NCBI GenBank assembly: GCA_015680685.1
Contig: MNCI01011140.1
Coordinates: 969,704 to 1,033,703, forward strand
Direction of reading: 5' to 3'
Source: Gnetum montanum
Taxonomy: Eukaryota; Streptophyta; Gnetopsida; Gnetales; Gnetaceae
DNA: 64,000 bases
Positions 34,740 through 46,118 of the stretch are shown here, in pieces (position 1 is the stretch's first letter; every line of letters starts with the position of its first letter). The notes under the pieces were generated by a model. The model did no database searches, was not told the origin of the DNA, and worked only from the letters and a program-made list of their open reading frames with translations. Made by a program: the position numbers and the translations under genes.

Positions 34740-36025
34740 AGGTAGTTATATTTTATTCCCACAAATGACAATTTCACCACTCTCATATGGTAGGTGAATC
34801 TTTTAATTTATAAGAGAAGATGAGACCACACGAAGCTAAGCTAACCACGGCCTTCCTAGGATCAAGTTGAAACCGGTTGTCTCTTCAACCACTAGGAAGT
34901 TGGTGGATGTAGGGAATTGCTCACTAGCTATGAAATCCAAGGAGATAGAACATTGCACAACTACTCATGACCCATTAAATGACTTGAGTGCTAAAGTAGT
35001 GGTTTCTTGGATATTCTTGATTAAGCCTAGTTTGTCAACAACATAAAATGGTACTACATTAGTTGCTACCCCATCATCCACATGAACATGATGAACCTTG
35101 TTCCTACTAACACATATAGTAATAAGGAGAGGAGCGAATAGCACTTCCCTATTTTGAAAGTCAATCTTCACCTCACTATCACAAAAGTTGAGCATGGGTT
35201 TATGTCTATTTTCAATAAGTGAAGCTTGCTCAATGATAGAGTGGACTAACTCTTTGTTAGTGAGCATGTCTCTGCTTAAAGGGATAGAAGTCAATACTTG
35301 ATCAAGTACATCTCTGTGAGTAGGAGAAGTTAGGACCAAGCCCTACAAGTTCAAGGAGGTGTTCTTTTGTTTAAGGTATTGTTTAGCTTGTTCCATTATT
35401 ATGAGGCAATTCTTACCATTAGCATGTGATCTTTCAACCTTGGTGGTCTTAACCTCCTCCATCCTTCCTAGAGTTTGTGGCTTAGGTTTCGATGTATGTG
35501 CCTTCGGCCCCTTGTCCATGGGTGCTAATGATCTTGGTGTAGTCTAGGTGGGTTACCTTCAGTGGGCTTAGTTGTTAGTTTGGTGATAGGTTGCTTTTGT
35601 CACTGTTACGATGATGCTTTGTGGCTAGCTACTGAGTTTTTAACCATAATAGATGGGCTTTGGTCACAAGTTGTTATGGTTTTGCTTGTTGAAGGTGGAG
35701 GAACCCAGATAACAAATGGTTCCTTAGGCTTTGAAGGATTATTATCTCATGATCTAGGTTGTGAAGTTGATGCCACTGAAGCGGGAACACATATGATGAA
35801 AGGCCTTTTAGGGGCTAGAGGAGGTGATACCTATATGGCAAAGGGCTATCTAGGCTTTGTGTTTTGTGGTTGAGGTGGCACTTTGATAACAAATAGTTCC
35901 CTAGGAGGATTAGACTACTTGGTTTTTGTGAATAAGGCTACAGTGTAGGAGTTATTATTGGTGCTTGGAGAGTTGGGTTCATTTAACACCAACTCTCCAT
36001 GGTCAATCATCTTCTAAAGGTCATC
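34740..36025 (-). pseudogene. Element F gag tail and protease
   Basis: On the - strand a Pro-rich linker (36025-35690) contains four spaced variants of the peptide PFVIxVPPP. It is followed by SPTHRDVLDQVLTSIP (near 35320), as found just before the protease in plant Ty3/gypsy elements, then the retropepsin-like part with HVDDGVATNVVPFYVVDKLGL (35110-35030) and FNLILGRPWL (34875-34845). The active-site triad position reads D-D-G instead of the usual D-S/T/N-G. The first part of the protein is separated by element C and continues at 54003-54126 and 60129-61888. Stops break the frame. Confidence 0.7.
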
Positions 36026-36399
36026 NNNNNNNNNNNNNNNNNNNNNNNNNNNNNNNNNNNNNNNNNNNNNNNNNNNNNNNNNNNNNNNNNNNNNNNNNNN
36101 NNNNNNNNNNNNNNNNNNNNNNNNNNNNNNNNNNNNNNNNNNNNNNNNNNNNNNNNNNNNNNNNNNNNNNNNNNNNNNNNNNNNNNNNNNNNNNNNNNNN
36201 NNNNNNNNNNNNNNNNNNNNNNNNNNNNNNNNNNNNNNNNNNNNNNNNNNNNNNNNNNNNNNNNNNNNNNNNNNNNNNNNNNNNNNNNNNNNNNNNNNNN
36301 NNNNNNNNNNNNNNNNNNNNNNNNNNNNNNNNNNNNNNNNNNNNNNNNNNNNNNNNNNNNNNNNNNNNNNNNNNNNNNNNNNNNNNNNNNNNNNNNNNN
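36026..36399. other. Assembly gap (374 N)
   Basis: Unknown bases. By comparison with the 5' LTR of C, about 410 bp of its 3' LTR and the boundary with element F should lie here. Frames through the gap are artefacts. Confidence 0.99.
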
Positions 36400-36865
36400 C
36401 ACTTAAGCACTGACAATTAGTCGTACTCATTCCACTTAATGATAGAAATAATAAAGAGCAATAAATGATAAACATTAAATAAGAAAAACAATAAGCATTT
36501 AAGTAATTAAAAATAATAATAAAGTTAAGTGGATGCTGCAGTGATGGAAGTAATCTCGTTCTTTATTGTCAAACATATAACATGTCCAAGTATGTCACAC
36601 TCAAATAAGGATGCCTTACAATCACTTAACATCACATTGTAGGCATGCATTGAAAAACAACAAAAATTCTCTATGTCTATGTCTAAAATCTATTTCTCTT
36701 TATATGTAAACTGTGCACCCAAGTGTGGTATTTATAGGCTAGCATAAAAGGGGCGATATTGAATCCCTAACATCAAAGGTTGTGCCCTGATATCATATAC
36801 CCGATAACACAACTCCAATATTGGATATATCTAATATTAGAGCCCTACAAAAACATGACTCATCA
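36400..36865 (-). repeat. Element C 3' LTR (partial)
   Basis: The part left of 36400 is in the gap. The TATA box is read on the - strand at 36736-36729. 129 bp lie between LTR start and TATA, against 113 bp in the 5' LTR. Confidence 0.85.
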
Positions 36866-37054
36866 TACCCCCACAACTGAATGAAAACTCATCCTTAAGT
36901 TAAACAAAATGAGGAACAGGTTCTTTACAAAATATTGAGAAGGTATGGAATTATTGAATAACTCTAATAAATACACAAACTAACTCTTTTATGCCCTAAT
37001 GGTGTTTTACAAAAAATGGACATGACATGACAAAACAACAAAAATTGAAGAAGC

Positions 37055-39775
37055 TTATGTAGTTCCAAATGTAATGGCTCTTCCATTGGCCACTTCTCTT
37101 TGTCATTAGGCTTCTAAAATTTCTCCTCCTCCTCCTCCTCCTCCTCCAAGAATGGCCAGTTGTATGTGCCTGCAATTTCTCCTCCTCCATTCTTGGATCA
37201 TGCACCGTCTAGGCTGATAATCCGATGTGTGATGGAATTGATACATCCCATGAACACAACAACTGTGGTAACATCTAATTTGCTTTCAACTACCATGCCG
37301 TGAACTACCTTCTTTCCTCTTCAAAAGCCCTAGCCTTTTCTCTTAATTCATGATAATCTATTAATATCCTAGCTAGGTTCAAGGCTACATCTCTTTGCCC
37401 ATGGTAGTGAGCCTTAATTATGTCTAATTCTAAGTTTTCCACATGAATTTTTTGTAGAACATCTTTCCTATATGCAAAATCCTTGTAAAAAGTGTATATG
37501 GCTACTATTTATTGCTCTAATTCATTTCTTGGCTAACCTATTATTAACATGGCAAGATTAGCTAACACCATGTACTCTTTCAAATCTTCAATCTGCAAGT
37601 CCTTGTCTTCACTTTTGCTTGGTGGTCCAGGATGTAGCTATCCAAGATAGGCTACCAATCAGGATTCTATGCTAAGATGGAGTTGATGCAAGCCTTTGTC
37701 ATCTAAATTTCTTTCTCATTAATTTATTTGTACATGTTGATCATGTCCCAGAAGTGCTCTTTCAAGTTCTCGTGCTTTTTGGCCTCATTCTGCCATGTGC
37801 TTATCTCAACTATAGACTTTTGACATATTGCATGTACCTCCTCTATTGAGAGGGTTTAGTTCTCTTTGGTCAATCTACTTATGTCCTAGCTAACCCTCAC
37901 CAATTGCTTCCTCAATTGGTGGATGCTCTCTTCCAAAATGTTTTTCTATTTTTCAATGGTTGTCAACCTTGCATTGTTAGTAGCAAGCTACTTTTTTTCT
38001 TCCTACATAGTGGTCAATGCCTTCGCATGAGCATATGCTTGGTCTTCAATGGCTGAGGCATTCCAGACCACTTTCTTCTTTTCTTATTCAACTACTTTAT
38101 TCTATTTAATCAACTGGCCTAGCTACTCTTTTCAAAATTACTGCAAGTGATTAGGCACAATGAATTGGGAAGGATCCTTCCTATTAGCTCTCAAGGCAAT
38201 GAGCTCTTATTGTAATCAATGCACTTCTGCTTTTGCATGTCCTACCCTAGTCTCTGCCATGACCAGTTTTCTATTGGTGGCTATGAGATTGGATTGTACT
38301 GTAGTGACATCACTGGGGATGTGGAAGAGGGTTGTCATAACTTACCGAGTCTGTACCAATTTATCAAGCACATCCTCATAAGCCATGGGAGTCATCAAAG
38401 TTCCAACTAACATTTATCCATCTCTGGTTCCGATTAAGTCCACCGGGGGCAAAACAGGAACATTGAAGGATTCTCTAATGTGTTATATTATTACTTCTAT
38501 TGTACTTGTTGCATCTTTGTGCTGCATGACCATGACTATGGCACCATCTCCCATTTCAAGAATCACTTGAAAATATGCAACAATTCTAGAGATCTTCTGC
38601 AAGCACTAGGCTTCTCCTTCTGATTGCAAAGAAATCTATCTCATTGATGGATTAGTAAAAACTGTAGGTTGAACCGCAACATCAATGACTCAGAAGATGT
38701 CAGTTGAGAGTTTTAGCAATTCACTGTAGATGGTTCATTGTAGGCCTATAATCTTGCAGTAGTAGCAATGGAACTTACAACTCTCACCATTGCTTTGGTT
38801 CTTGTTTTGTCTCCTTCATTGATTCTTATTCTTGTTCTTCACCAAGGTCTTTTCTTGGTGCTACTAGTTTGAGCAACTTAGAGAATGAAGCATTTTGGAC
38901 CCTCCTAGGAACATCATTGATGTAACCTAGGATTTTGGTGCACTTGCATAGCTTTCTAATTAGGCAAGGAAATGGAAGTGTTGGCTTCCCTACCTTTCTT
39001 TCCTCAAATTGCCTTTGAATCTCCATGAAGTACAATTGGGCAAGGTTGGTATTATATTTTCCCATCAAGGTTGTACTTCCTTTGGCCATGTAGGTTGATA
39101 TTTTATTGAGCCCTTTAGTGGGGAAGAGATGGTATGTGCTAATTTTGAAATAGATCCTCTCTTCTAGAGTCAGCTCACTGTATATTTTATTTTCTTTATT
39201 ATATGCTCACTTCAACCACAACTTCCTTATTTCTGTGTCAAACCTTGTGGACAGGTGTGCTACCTTGGCCCCCACATTTGGTATGTTTAGCACCTTTGTA
39301 ATGGCCTTGACTAAGAAGGAAATAGAGACTCCACCAATGTTGATGGTGGTGCCATCCTCTTTATTGTGCTAGAATTGGTCTGTCTCACTAAGGTACCATT
39401 CCTGACTTTTAGAAAGAATGTGTCATAAAGGCAATTCCTGAAGCTAAGCTTTGACTACCTTAAGGATTAATTTCATGAATGGCCCAAAGTTCATTTCCAC
39501 GATGACCATGGTCAACATGGATCACTCCTGAATGACCTGAAGTCATTCTTGGGACAACGTGAGGCATTGTCCCTACACTTGAGCCTTAGGTCTCGTAGCC
39601 TTTTCTTAGACTAACTGCCCTATAACAGGGGCCTCTTGGTGAATGCTAAATGATTGGACCTCCTTTTCTTCATGTTTACCTAGTGGGCCTTATTCTCCTA
39701 GTTGGCCTCAGCCACCTCTCAGGCATTTGCTTGCACCTATGAAGGTCCTTCTTGTCCTCCTCTTTTTGGGGCCAT
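37055..39775 (-). pseudogene. Element C ORF2
   Basis: The start MAPKRGGQEGPS is the cleanest form of the ORF2 N-terminus in the window. The domain order is as in D: a transposon-protein-like region (LPFPCLIRKLC near 38965, YIND), an MSH...IVS-type segment near 38720, then Glu/Lys-rich sequence to 37300. The C-terminus near 37127-37148 has a (GGA)n expansion in the coding strand, next to a shorter copy of the same purine word. Stop TAA at 37055. Many stops and frameshifts; a pseudogene. Confidence 0.75.
37118..37148. repeat. (CCT)n microsatellite in ORF2 end of element C
   Basis: About eight CTC/CCT triplets. In the other copies this place has only one or two GAG codons, so this is a copy-specific expansion. 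Confidence 0.85.
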
Positions 39776-40333
39776 CTATAATCAATTAAAGATTCTAGGT
39801 TACTAAGGTGTTTTTCATTTATCATTAATAGGTTTATACCTTACTCATATCCTTAGTTCCATCAAGTTCTTAGTTCATGTGATTATAGAGTTAGAAAACT
39901 TTTGAAAAAAACACCCAAAAATTTTTAATTTGTCTTATGACCCTTTGCAATTGGCTTCTTTTCCCTTATGTATGGCTTATAATGATAGTTATGATCCCTT
40001 AGGTAAGATAATTAAAGGTTTTAGCATACATACAACTAATTGTTCATTAAAATACTTAAGATTTTTAACATTCTTACACTTATAATACCTTCTAGGTGAT
40101 AGCAAATTCTGAAAAATTGATGTAAATTTTCCATACAAGCACCCTCGCCCAACTAAATTGAACAGTTTGAGATTAAATAGGTTCAAAAACTATGAAAACC
40201 AAAGTGAGTGGTATGGAGCAAGATATCGCATGTCGAAGTTGGATGCGTAGAGCTCTTAGTCAAGAGAGAAAAATGCAAAAACTCCCCTAGCTTCAATTGA
40301 TGAGAATGAATTTTTTGAGCATCACAAGGGCCC

Positions 40334-40460
40334 TATTTATAGGTTTTTATGGACCTGACATTAGGTAGCTAATATTGACTTCCACTCGATATTGAGGGTG
40401 TTCAAATTACACCTCATGGGAACTTTCAATATGGAAAATGAAGCTTTGTGATTGGTTGGA
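40334..40460 (-). promoter_or_regulatory. Element C internal LTR-like promoter
   Basis: TATA box (TATAAATA) at 40341-40334 on the - strand, preceded (rightwards) by TCAATATCGAG and TCAATATTAGC words. These match the class in the LTRs of C (TCAATATCGCC, CTAATATTAG). Lies about 560 bp before the ORF2 start. Confidence 0.5.
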
Positions 40461-41151
40461 AGGTTTCATGTAAAGTCAAAAGTTCTAAGGTAAGTGAGAA
40501 TTCATATTTAGCCATTGGTAATGTTAAGAGATGAAATTTCAAGCATTAAAAGCTTTAGAAGATGTGAGAAAAGGGTACTAAGCCCATGATATAGAACGGA
40601 TAGTTTGTATGATAAGGGAAGGTTTTGAAATTGACATTCATGCACTTGGAAGGTTCAAGATGATCTGGTTGTAATAGACAAGTATAAGTTACAAAAGTTG
40701 TACAAATGGGTCCTCCCCCAAGCAAGCTCTAGCCCTTAATGCCCTTGTATAACCACACCCAAAAATGTTCATAGGCACCAAAGGGGTTTAATGCACTACA
40801 TACATGTTGAACAAAACACACATGTTAGAACCACCAATTTGGGAGAATAATTCTATGTTACATACAACCACAAGTTATGACCATATGAACAATGAGATGA
40901 GATGGATTTTAGAAAGGATTATAGAAATTGGAACGTAGGTGCGTTACCATAGGCATAATGAATCCTTGTGTGTTACTAACGGTTAAAGTAATCATTAGCC
41001 ATTCTTTCCAAGATTCAAACCCAGTCCAAACCACTTTCCAATGACACAGCATTATTTTATCTCTTAGATTGACAACCATAAGACTACCACTATTGCAAGG
41101 AGTATCATCACTTGGAATTTTGTCCAAGGGAGGGGTTTGTTCATGGCACTT

Positions 41152-41154
<3 letters not shown>

Positions 41155-41194
<40 letters not shown>
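41155..41194. repeat. (CT)n microsatellite
   Basis: About 19 CT units. The matching place in D (50264-50306) is a mixed C/T tract, so the microsatellite grew from a pre-existing polypyrimidine run. Confidence 0.95.
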
Positions 41195-41195
<1 letters not shown>

Positions 41196-41843
41196 ATTTT
41201 TAAGAAGCCACCAACCTTTAGGCATGGGCAACATGTCTTTTTAGTGAGACTTTCAGAAATTTATTTAGTGCCATTTTTATTTTATTTTTATCTATGTCAA
41301 CCTTACCAAAGGACTACCTTTAGGCATGGGTAACATGTCTTTCTAGTGACATGCTAAGGTAGCACTTATTTTTCTCTTACTTTCATTTTTTGTTAGATCT
41401 ACAAGGATATAATTACAACCTTAGCAACATGATAGAAGATACAAAAATGGTCAAAGAGATTCTGCAAATCCCCTTAATGTCACACCCTTTGCATTCCCAC
41501 TTGATTTTTTACTTTTCTATCCAAGCACAATGATTACGAGTTTATTATTATTTTGATGATGAAGAAGAATATCATTATTACCATGGTAAGAACCTCTTAT
41601 TGATGGGATGGATGGATGGATGACATGGCCTCATTGTCCAAATAGTCAATTTCTCATGAATTTGACAACATAGAAAAAACCTTACTTTAATGGGCTACAT
41701 CATGTTGTTTCATTCATAATTGAGATTATTGACAAAGGAAATGAAAATAAAGTGTGGAAAAAGTTGAAAAGAATGAGAAAAGTTTGTATCAAGAAATGAG
41801 AAAATGATAAAAAATTGTAAAAAAAAAAGATAAAAAACACTTA

Positions 41844-44358
41844 TTAATTATTATAAGATGGGGCATCTCCCCCACAACTAACCTTTTGACCATGATAAGA
41901 ATTAATAATTGGGCAGGTAGGCTTCATGCATTTGTGAAAGAACATTAAATCTTCATTTTCAAGCCACTAGGTGTCTTCTAGTTTAGTGGCAACTACGTAG
42001 ATAGGTTGTTCCATACACACTTAGTTTTTAAACATATGGTATATCAAAGTAAAAGTTGTGTTAACTTTGTAGACACCTAGCCTGTGACTACACCCTTTGT
42101 CATGATTAGTTATGCATGGGTTCTTTTGTCTCTCCATAGTGTTAGATTCATCGCTTCTATTAGGTGTTGGAGTAACAACATAGGTTAGCCCTTGTGTAGG
42201 ATTGGAGGACATTGGTCATGAAAGGAAGGGTGTTGCACTTGGTTGGCACTGTATTGGTTTTGATGAGTTAATAGGTCCACGAGTGTTGTGCTTATGTGTG
42301 AAAACTATCCTAAAGAAAAGATGTTTCTGAGATTGTGGTGGAGTTCTATTGGCATTATCATTTTTATGTATGTTTGCAACACAAGTGCCATTCTTTCATT
42401 AATGTTGTGGTGTTGAACCTTCCTATGTTGTTAGCAGTGATATATGGTGGAGGAAAGTATGATAATATTGAGGATATGATGAAGGATGAGAGGTATAAGG
42501 TGGTAATCCTTTAAAAGATGTTGTAGGATGATGATACTCAGGAGAGTGGTAGTAGTAATTCAAGGTAGAGGAAGTAAAACCAATCATGGAAATAAGTTGT
42601 TGAACATAACATCCATATGGATCTTGCTAACAATAGGGGTAGTGTTGGGTTGATGATGGCCTTCCGCATGACTGTGGGTTTTGCCACTATAGTTGATAGT
42701 AGTTTTGAGGCTGATAAGAAGTCCCACTAGGATAGTATAGTTGGTTGTAGGATTGTATATAATTACCTTGTGAGAAAGGTAATTTTCTAGGCATTTTCTT
42801 TTGTACAAACTTGGGATTCAATGCAAAATCCCAATACTCATGTAGATGCAACATGATTGGGCAATAATCCTTCATACGGTCATATATGCAAATGTCACAT
42901 CCATCATCTACTTTGATGGTTGAGTCTATAGCCTCTACTTCTACAACCATTTTCCCTTTTTGCCAATAAGTGTTCCTAGCTATTTCTTGGTTCTTTTTCC
43001 TCCTTTTGTTGTGATCACTTGATTTTTTTTTACATTACTTTATCCTCTATGATTTCTATGCAAGTTGTAACTTTCTCATTTATCCATTTTGACATCTTAT
43101 CTAACCTTGCTTGAAGTTCAGCAATAGACTGTTGCATTGGCAAGGTTTGTTGTGAAATCACCTCATCAAGAGCTTTTTCCTTATCATAGAAATCAACCCT
43201 CTTCTTTTCAATAGTTGGATCCTAGTTATTTTCCTCTACATTCTCTCATTTACATAGCTTTCCTTCTTCTTTTGTCACACGTTCAATTAGCTTCTGTATC
43301 TAATGGGTTCTTAGTTCATATAATCGACCTTGAGCATACATCCGAAGGGTCTCCCTCATTTAACTACGAAGCCCATCTATGGTGTGGAAAAGTTTCTCAT
43401 CCTCAGAGAAACCATGACTTGGGCATCCATTCAATATAGAATAGTATCTATCTAGGGCCATATCCAAGGGTTCATGTTGTTCTCATTTCCATTCTTGGAT
43501 TTGTTTCCTTAGGTTGCACACCCGTGCATAGGTTTGGTATTTCTTCTTAAAAATTTCTAGCACTATGGACCATTAATGGATTGAATTTTCTTTCAATGAT
43601 CTATACCACACTTTAGCTTTGTCTATTAGTGTCCTAGGAAAGGGCTTAAGCTCTTGCCACCCACTTTCAATGTTTTATAAGATGTAGGCATGATGGAAGA
43701 CTTGCAAATGATGTTGTGGATTATAATCATAGCCTCCTACAAATTTAGAGCTGTTATTCATATCAAGCCATTTGATGTGACTTTCCTTGCGATGTTTATG
43801 GGGTATTTTAACTACCTCTATGATCTGTGTCATCCTCTTAGTGGCCAACAAGGGTTCACCATCATCAAATATGTTGTGCTAAAGATTTCTATTTCTATTT
43901 ATATGATTGTGACAATTTTGTTTATGCTCATTTTGATGTCTTTGATTTTATCCTTGGTTTTGATTTCTAATTTTATTTTGACCCCATAATGAACCTCAAT
44001 CTCTATACCTATGTTCATCTTCATTAGAACTAGACGTTCAAGAGGAAGAAGAAGATGAGGAACTAGGAGAGTTGCCATGGATCCTATAGTGTTCCCCATG
44101 GTCCCTTGATTTATCTTTTCTAGGTTTTGATGAGGTCATAGGCCTTGAGGCCTCCCTTGGTCTAGGACTTACTTCATCTTCTCTAGGATTGGCCACCTTA
44201 GGTGAATGTAGTCCTTAAGTGTAATCAAGGTGGTCATGAACATATGAAACCTCTACATGAGGTTGGTCACTCCAATTTTCTTCAATATATACCTCATTAG
44301 TTCTCCAATGAATGTTCTCTTCATACAATGCATTATTGCTTCCATGTGAAAGAGACAT
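41844..44358 (-). pseudogene. gag: Element C gag
   Basis: Starts MSLSHGSNN on the - strand. A Ser/Glu-rich region (44070-44030) and the gag core (43760-43400, with the GGYD and II.GL segments) are followed by a knuckle CDICIYDRMKDYC near 42890 in which Arg replaces His, so zinc binding is lost. The Gln/Tyr/Pro-rich tail ends with VSCGGDAP just before stop at 41844, over the polypurine-like GTTGTGGGGGAGAT. Frameshifts and stops throughout. Confidence 0.75.
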
Positions 44359-44464
44359 TGTTGTTAGTTTATGATGTGTGTAACTTAATATTTTTTGAAA
44401 GATAATTTGTTAATACATTTACAGTGATCATGTATAATATAACTAATCTAGATAACTAGCATCA

Positions 44465-44482
44465 TCCTCAACAATGACACCA
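44465..44482 (-). other. Element C primer-binding site, degraded
   Basis: On the - strand TGGTGTCATTGTTGAGGA, one base after the LTR. It is a decayed tRNA-Asp site. Confidence 0.65.
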
Positions 44483-44483
44483 A

Positions 44484-45144
44484 TGATGAGTGGCGGGGCA
44501 CCCACTACACCCAACCATATGAATCATAAGCATGATTCGGTCGAATTCCGTGGATGGGACTAGTTGTGGCATCTAGATCATTATGTCTTGATCGCAATTT
44601 GCTATCTTCCCACTTCTAGTGGTATCTTTTTCACGTATGGTTTAGTCCAAAGGGAGGCATATGATAATTGATGTTGTTGCAGCCTTATGCTACTCCTAAC
44701 AATAATAGAGAAATTAATTATTTAATCTAATTAATAATGAAAAGTAAAGTCTAAACTAGCCTATGTGTGATGAGTATCCATTCCTAACCTTTCATACATG
44801 CCTTGGACTTCATGCAACTACTGCTGGGATTACCAAGTGTACCGTTACTAGCTGTACCAAATGATAACACTATATGGTTACCAAGTAATTATACTTAAGT
44901 GCTCACGATTAGTCATACTCATTCTGCTTAATGACAAAAACAATAACAAGAAATAAATGATAAACATTAACTAGGAAAAAATTAAGCATTTAAGTAATTA
45001 AAAATAATCATAAAGCTAAGTGGATGCTACAATGATGTAAGTAATCTCAATCTTTATTGCTAAACATGTAATGTGTCCAAGTATGTTACACTTGAATATG
45101 GATGTCATACAATCACTTAACATCATATTGTGGGCATGCACTAG
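44484..45144 (-). repeat. Element C 5' LTR, downstream part
   Basis: From the LTR end (CACTCATCA on the - strand) to the insertion point of D. The last five bases, ACTAG, form the TSD of D. Rejoined with 53798-53997 the LTR is 861 bp. Confidence 0.9.
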
Positions 45145-45927
45145 TGATGAGTGGTGAGGTACCCCTACACTCAACCATACAAATACGAGCGTTTCATGCA
45201 TGATTCAGTCAAACTCTGTAGACGGACTAGTTGTGGTATCAAGACAGTTATCCTTAGGTTGCAGTTTTTTGTCTTCCCATCTGGTCTAGTGTTAAATTTT
45301 TCACGTACAGTTTAGTCCAGAGTGAGGTGTATGATGTGTTCCTATACTAATGCTAATCCTGGATGTAATGGAAAATGATATTAACTAAGCTAAGAGAGAA
45401 AGGGTGAGAGAGAATCTAAGCTAGCCTAAGTGTGATGAGCATCCGTTCCTCAATCATCTGTACACATCTTGGACCTCATGCATGACTACCACTAGGATTA
45501 CCAAGTGCAGATCCTAGGTATGCTACTAGGTTACCAAGTAGTCATACTTAGATGCTCGTAATCAAGTCATACTCATTCCATGTTTAACAGGAGTTTAGGG
45601 TGAAGAGATATTAACTAAGAAAGCAGTAAATAACAATTAAATAAATGATTAAACTAAGTGAATGCTGCAATGATGAAGTAATCTTGATCTTTATTTCTGG
45701 TCATGTGCGTGTCCAAGTACATCACACTTGAATAAGGATGTCGTACAATTACAATCACCACACTGCGGGCATGCACTGGGAGAGAAGGGTTGAGAGAAGA
45801 ACTACTTTAAAAGAAAATCTAAAACTAAGTACTAACTCCAAAAATTGCCTACCATATTTTCCTACCTCTTATTTATAGATGAGGAGACAGGTTGCGATAT
45901 CGCGACCAACAAAATGATAAGTCATCA
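45145..45927 (-). repeat. Element D 3' LTR
   Basis: 783 bp. TATA on the - strand at 45877-45870. 50 bp lie upstream of it with one GCGATATCGC word, and 733 bp from TATA to end. Confidence 0.95.
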
Positions 45928-45943
45928 TACCCCCACGACTGAA
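45928..45943 (-). other. Element D polypurine tract
   Basis: On the - strand TTCAGTCGTGGGGGTA, directly before the 3' LTR. Confidence 0.8.
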
Positions 45944-46118
45944 TGAAAACTCGTCCTTGAGTTACAGAGACAACAAGCTCCATTGATTACATAGTGGATA
46001 GGTATCGGATTATTAACTGGTGAGAATGGGTTCATGCCACCATGTGGAATCGAAGCAAAATTGAGACACAACATAGAGAATGCAAAATAAAATCCTACTA
46101 CTACAAAATTGATGGAAC

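Larger units (their letters stand above)
39776..41843 (-). other. Element C spacer between gag and ORF2
   Basis: Same conserved blocks as in A and B, read on the - strand (GGTCCTCCCCCAAGCAAGCTC near 40710; CCAACCTTTAGGCATGGG near 41210, here present twice near 41212 and 41320). No coding frame. A homopyrimidine stretch in the same place in D has become a pure (CT)n here. Confidence 0.65.

Noticed and set aside
35965-36475. Open frames through the second N gap
   Set aside because: Made almost wholly of unknown bases.
37000-37205. Arg-rich ORF (RRRRRRRR) as a nuclear protein
   Set aside because: It is the (GGA)n microsatellite read in the wrong frame of the ORF2 end in element C.
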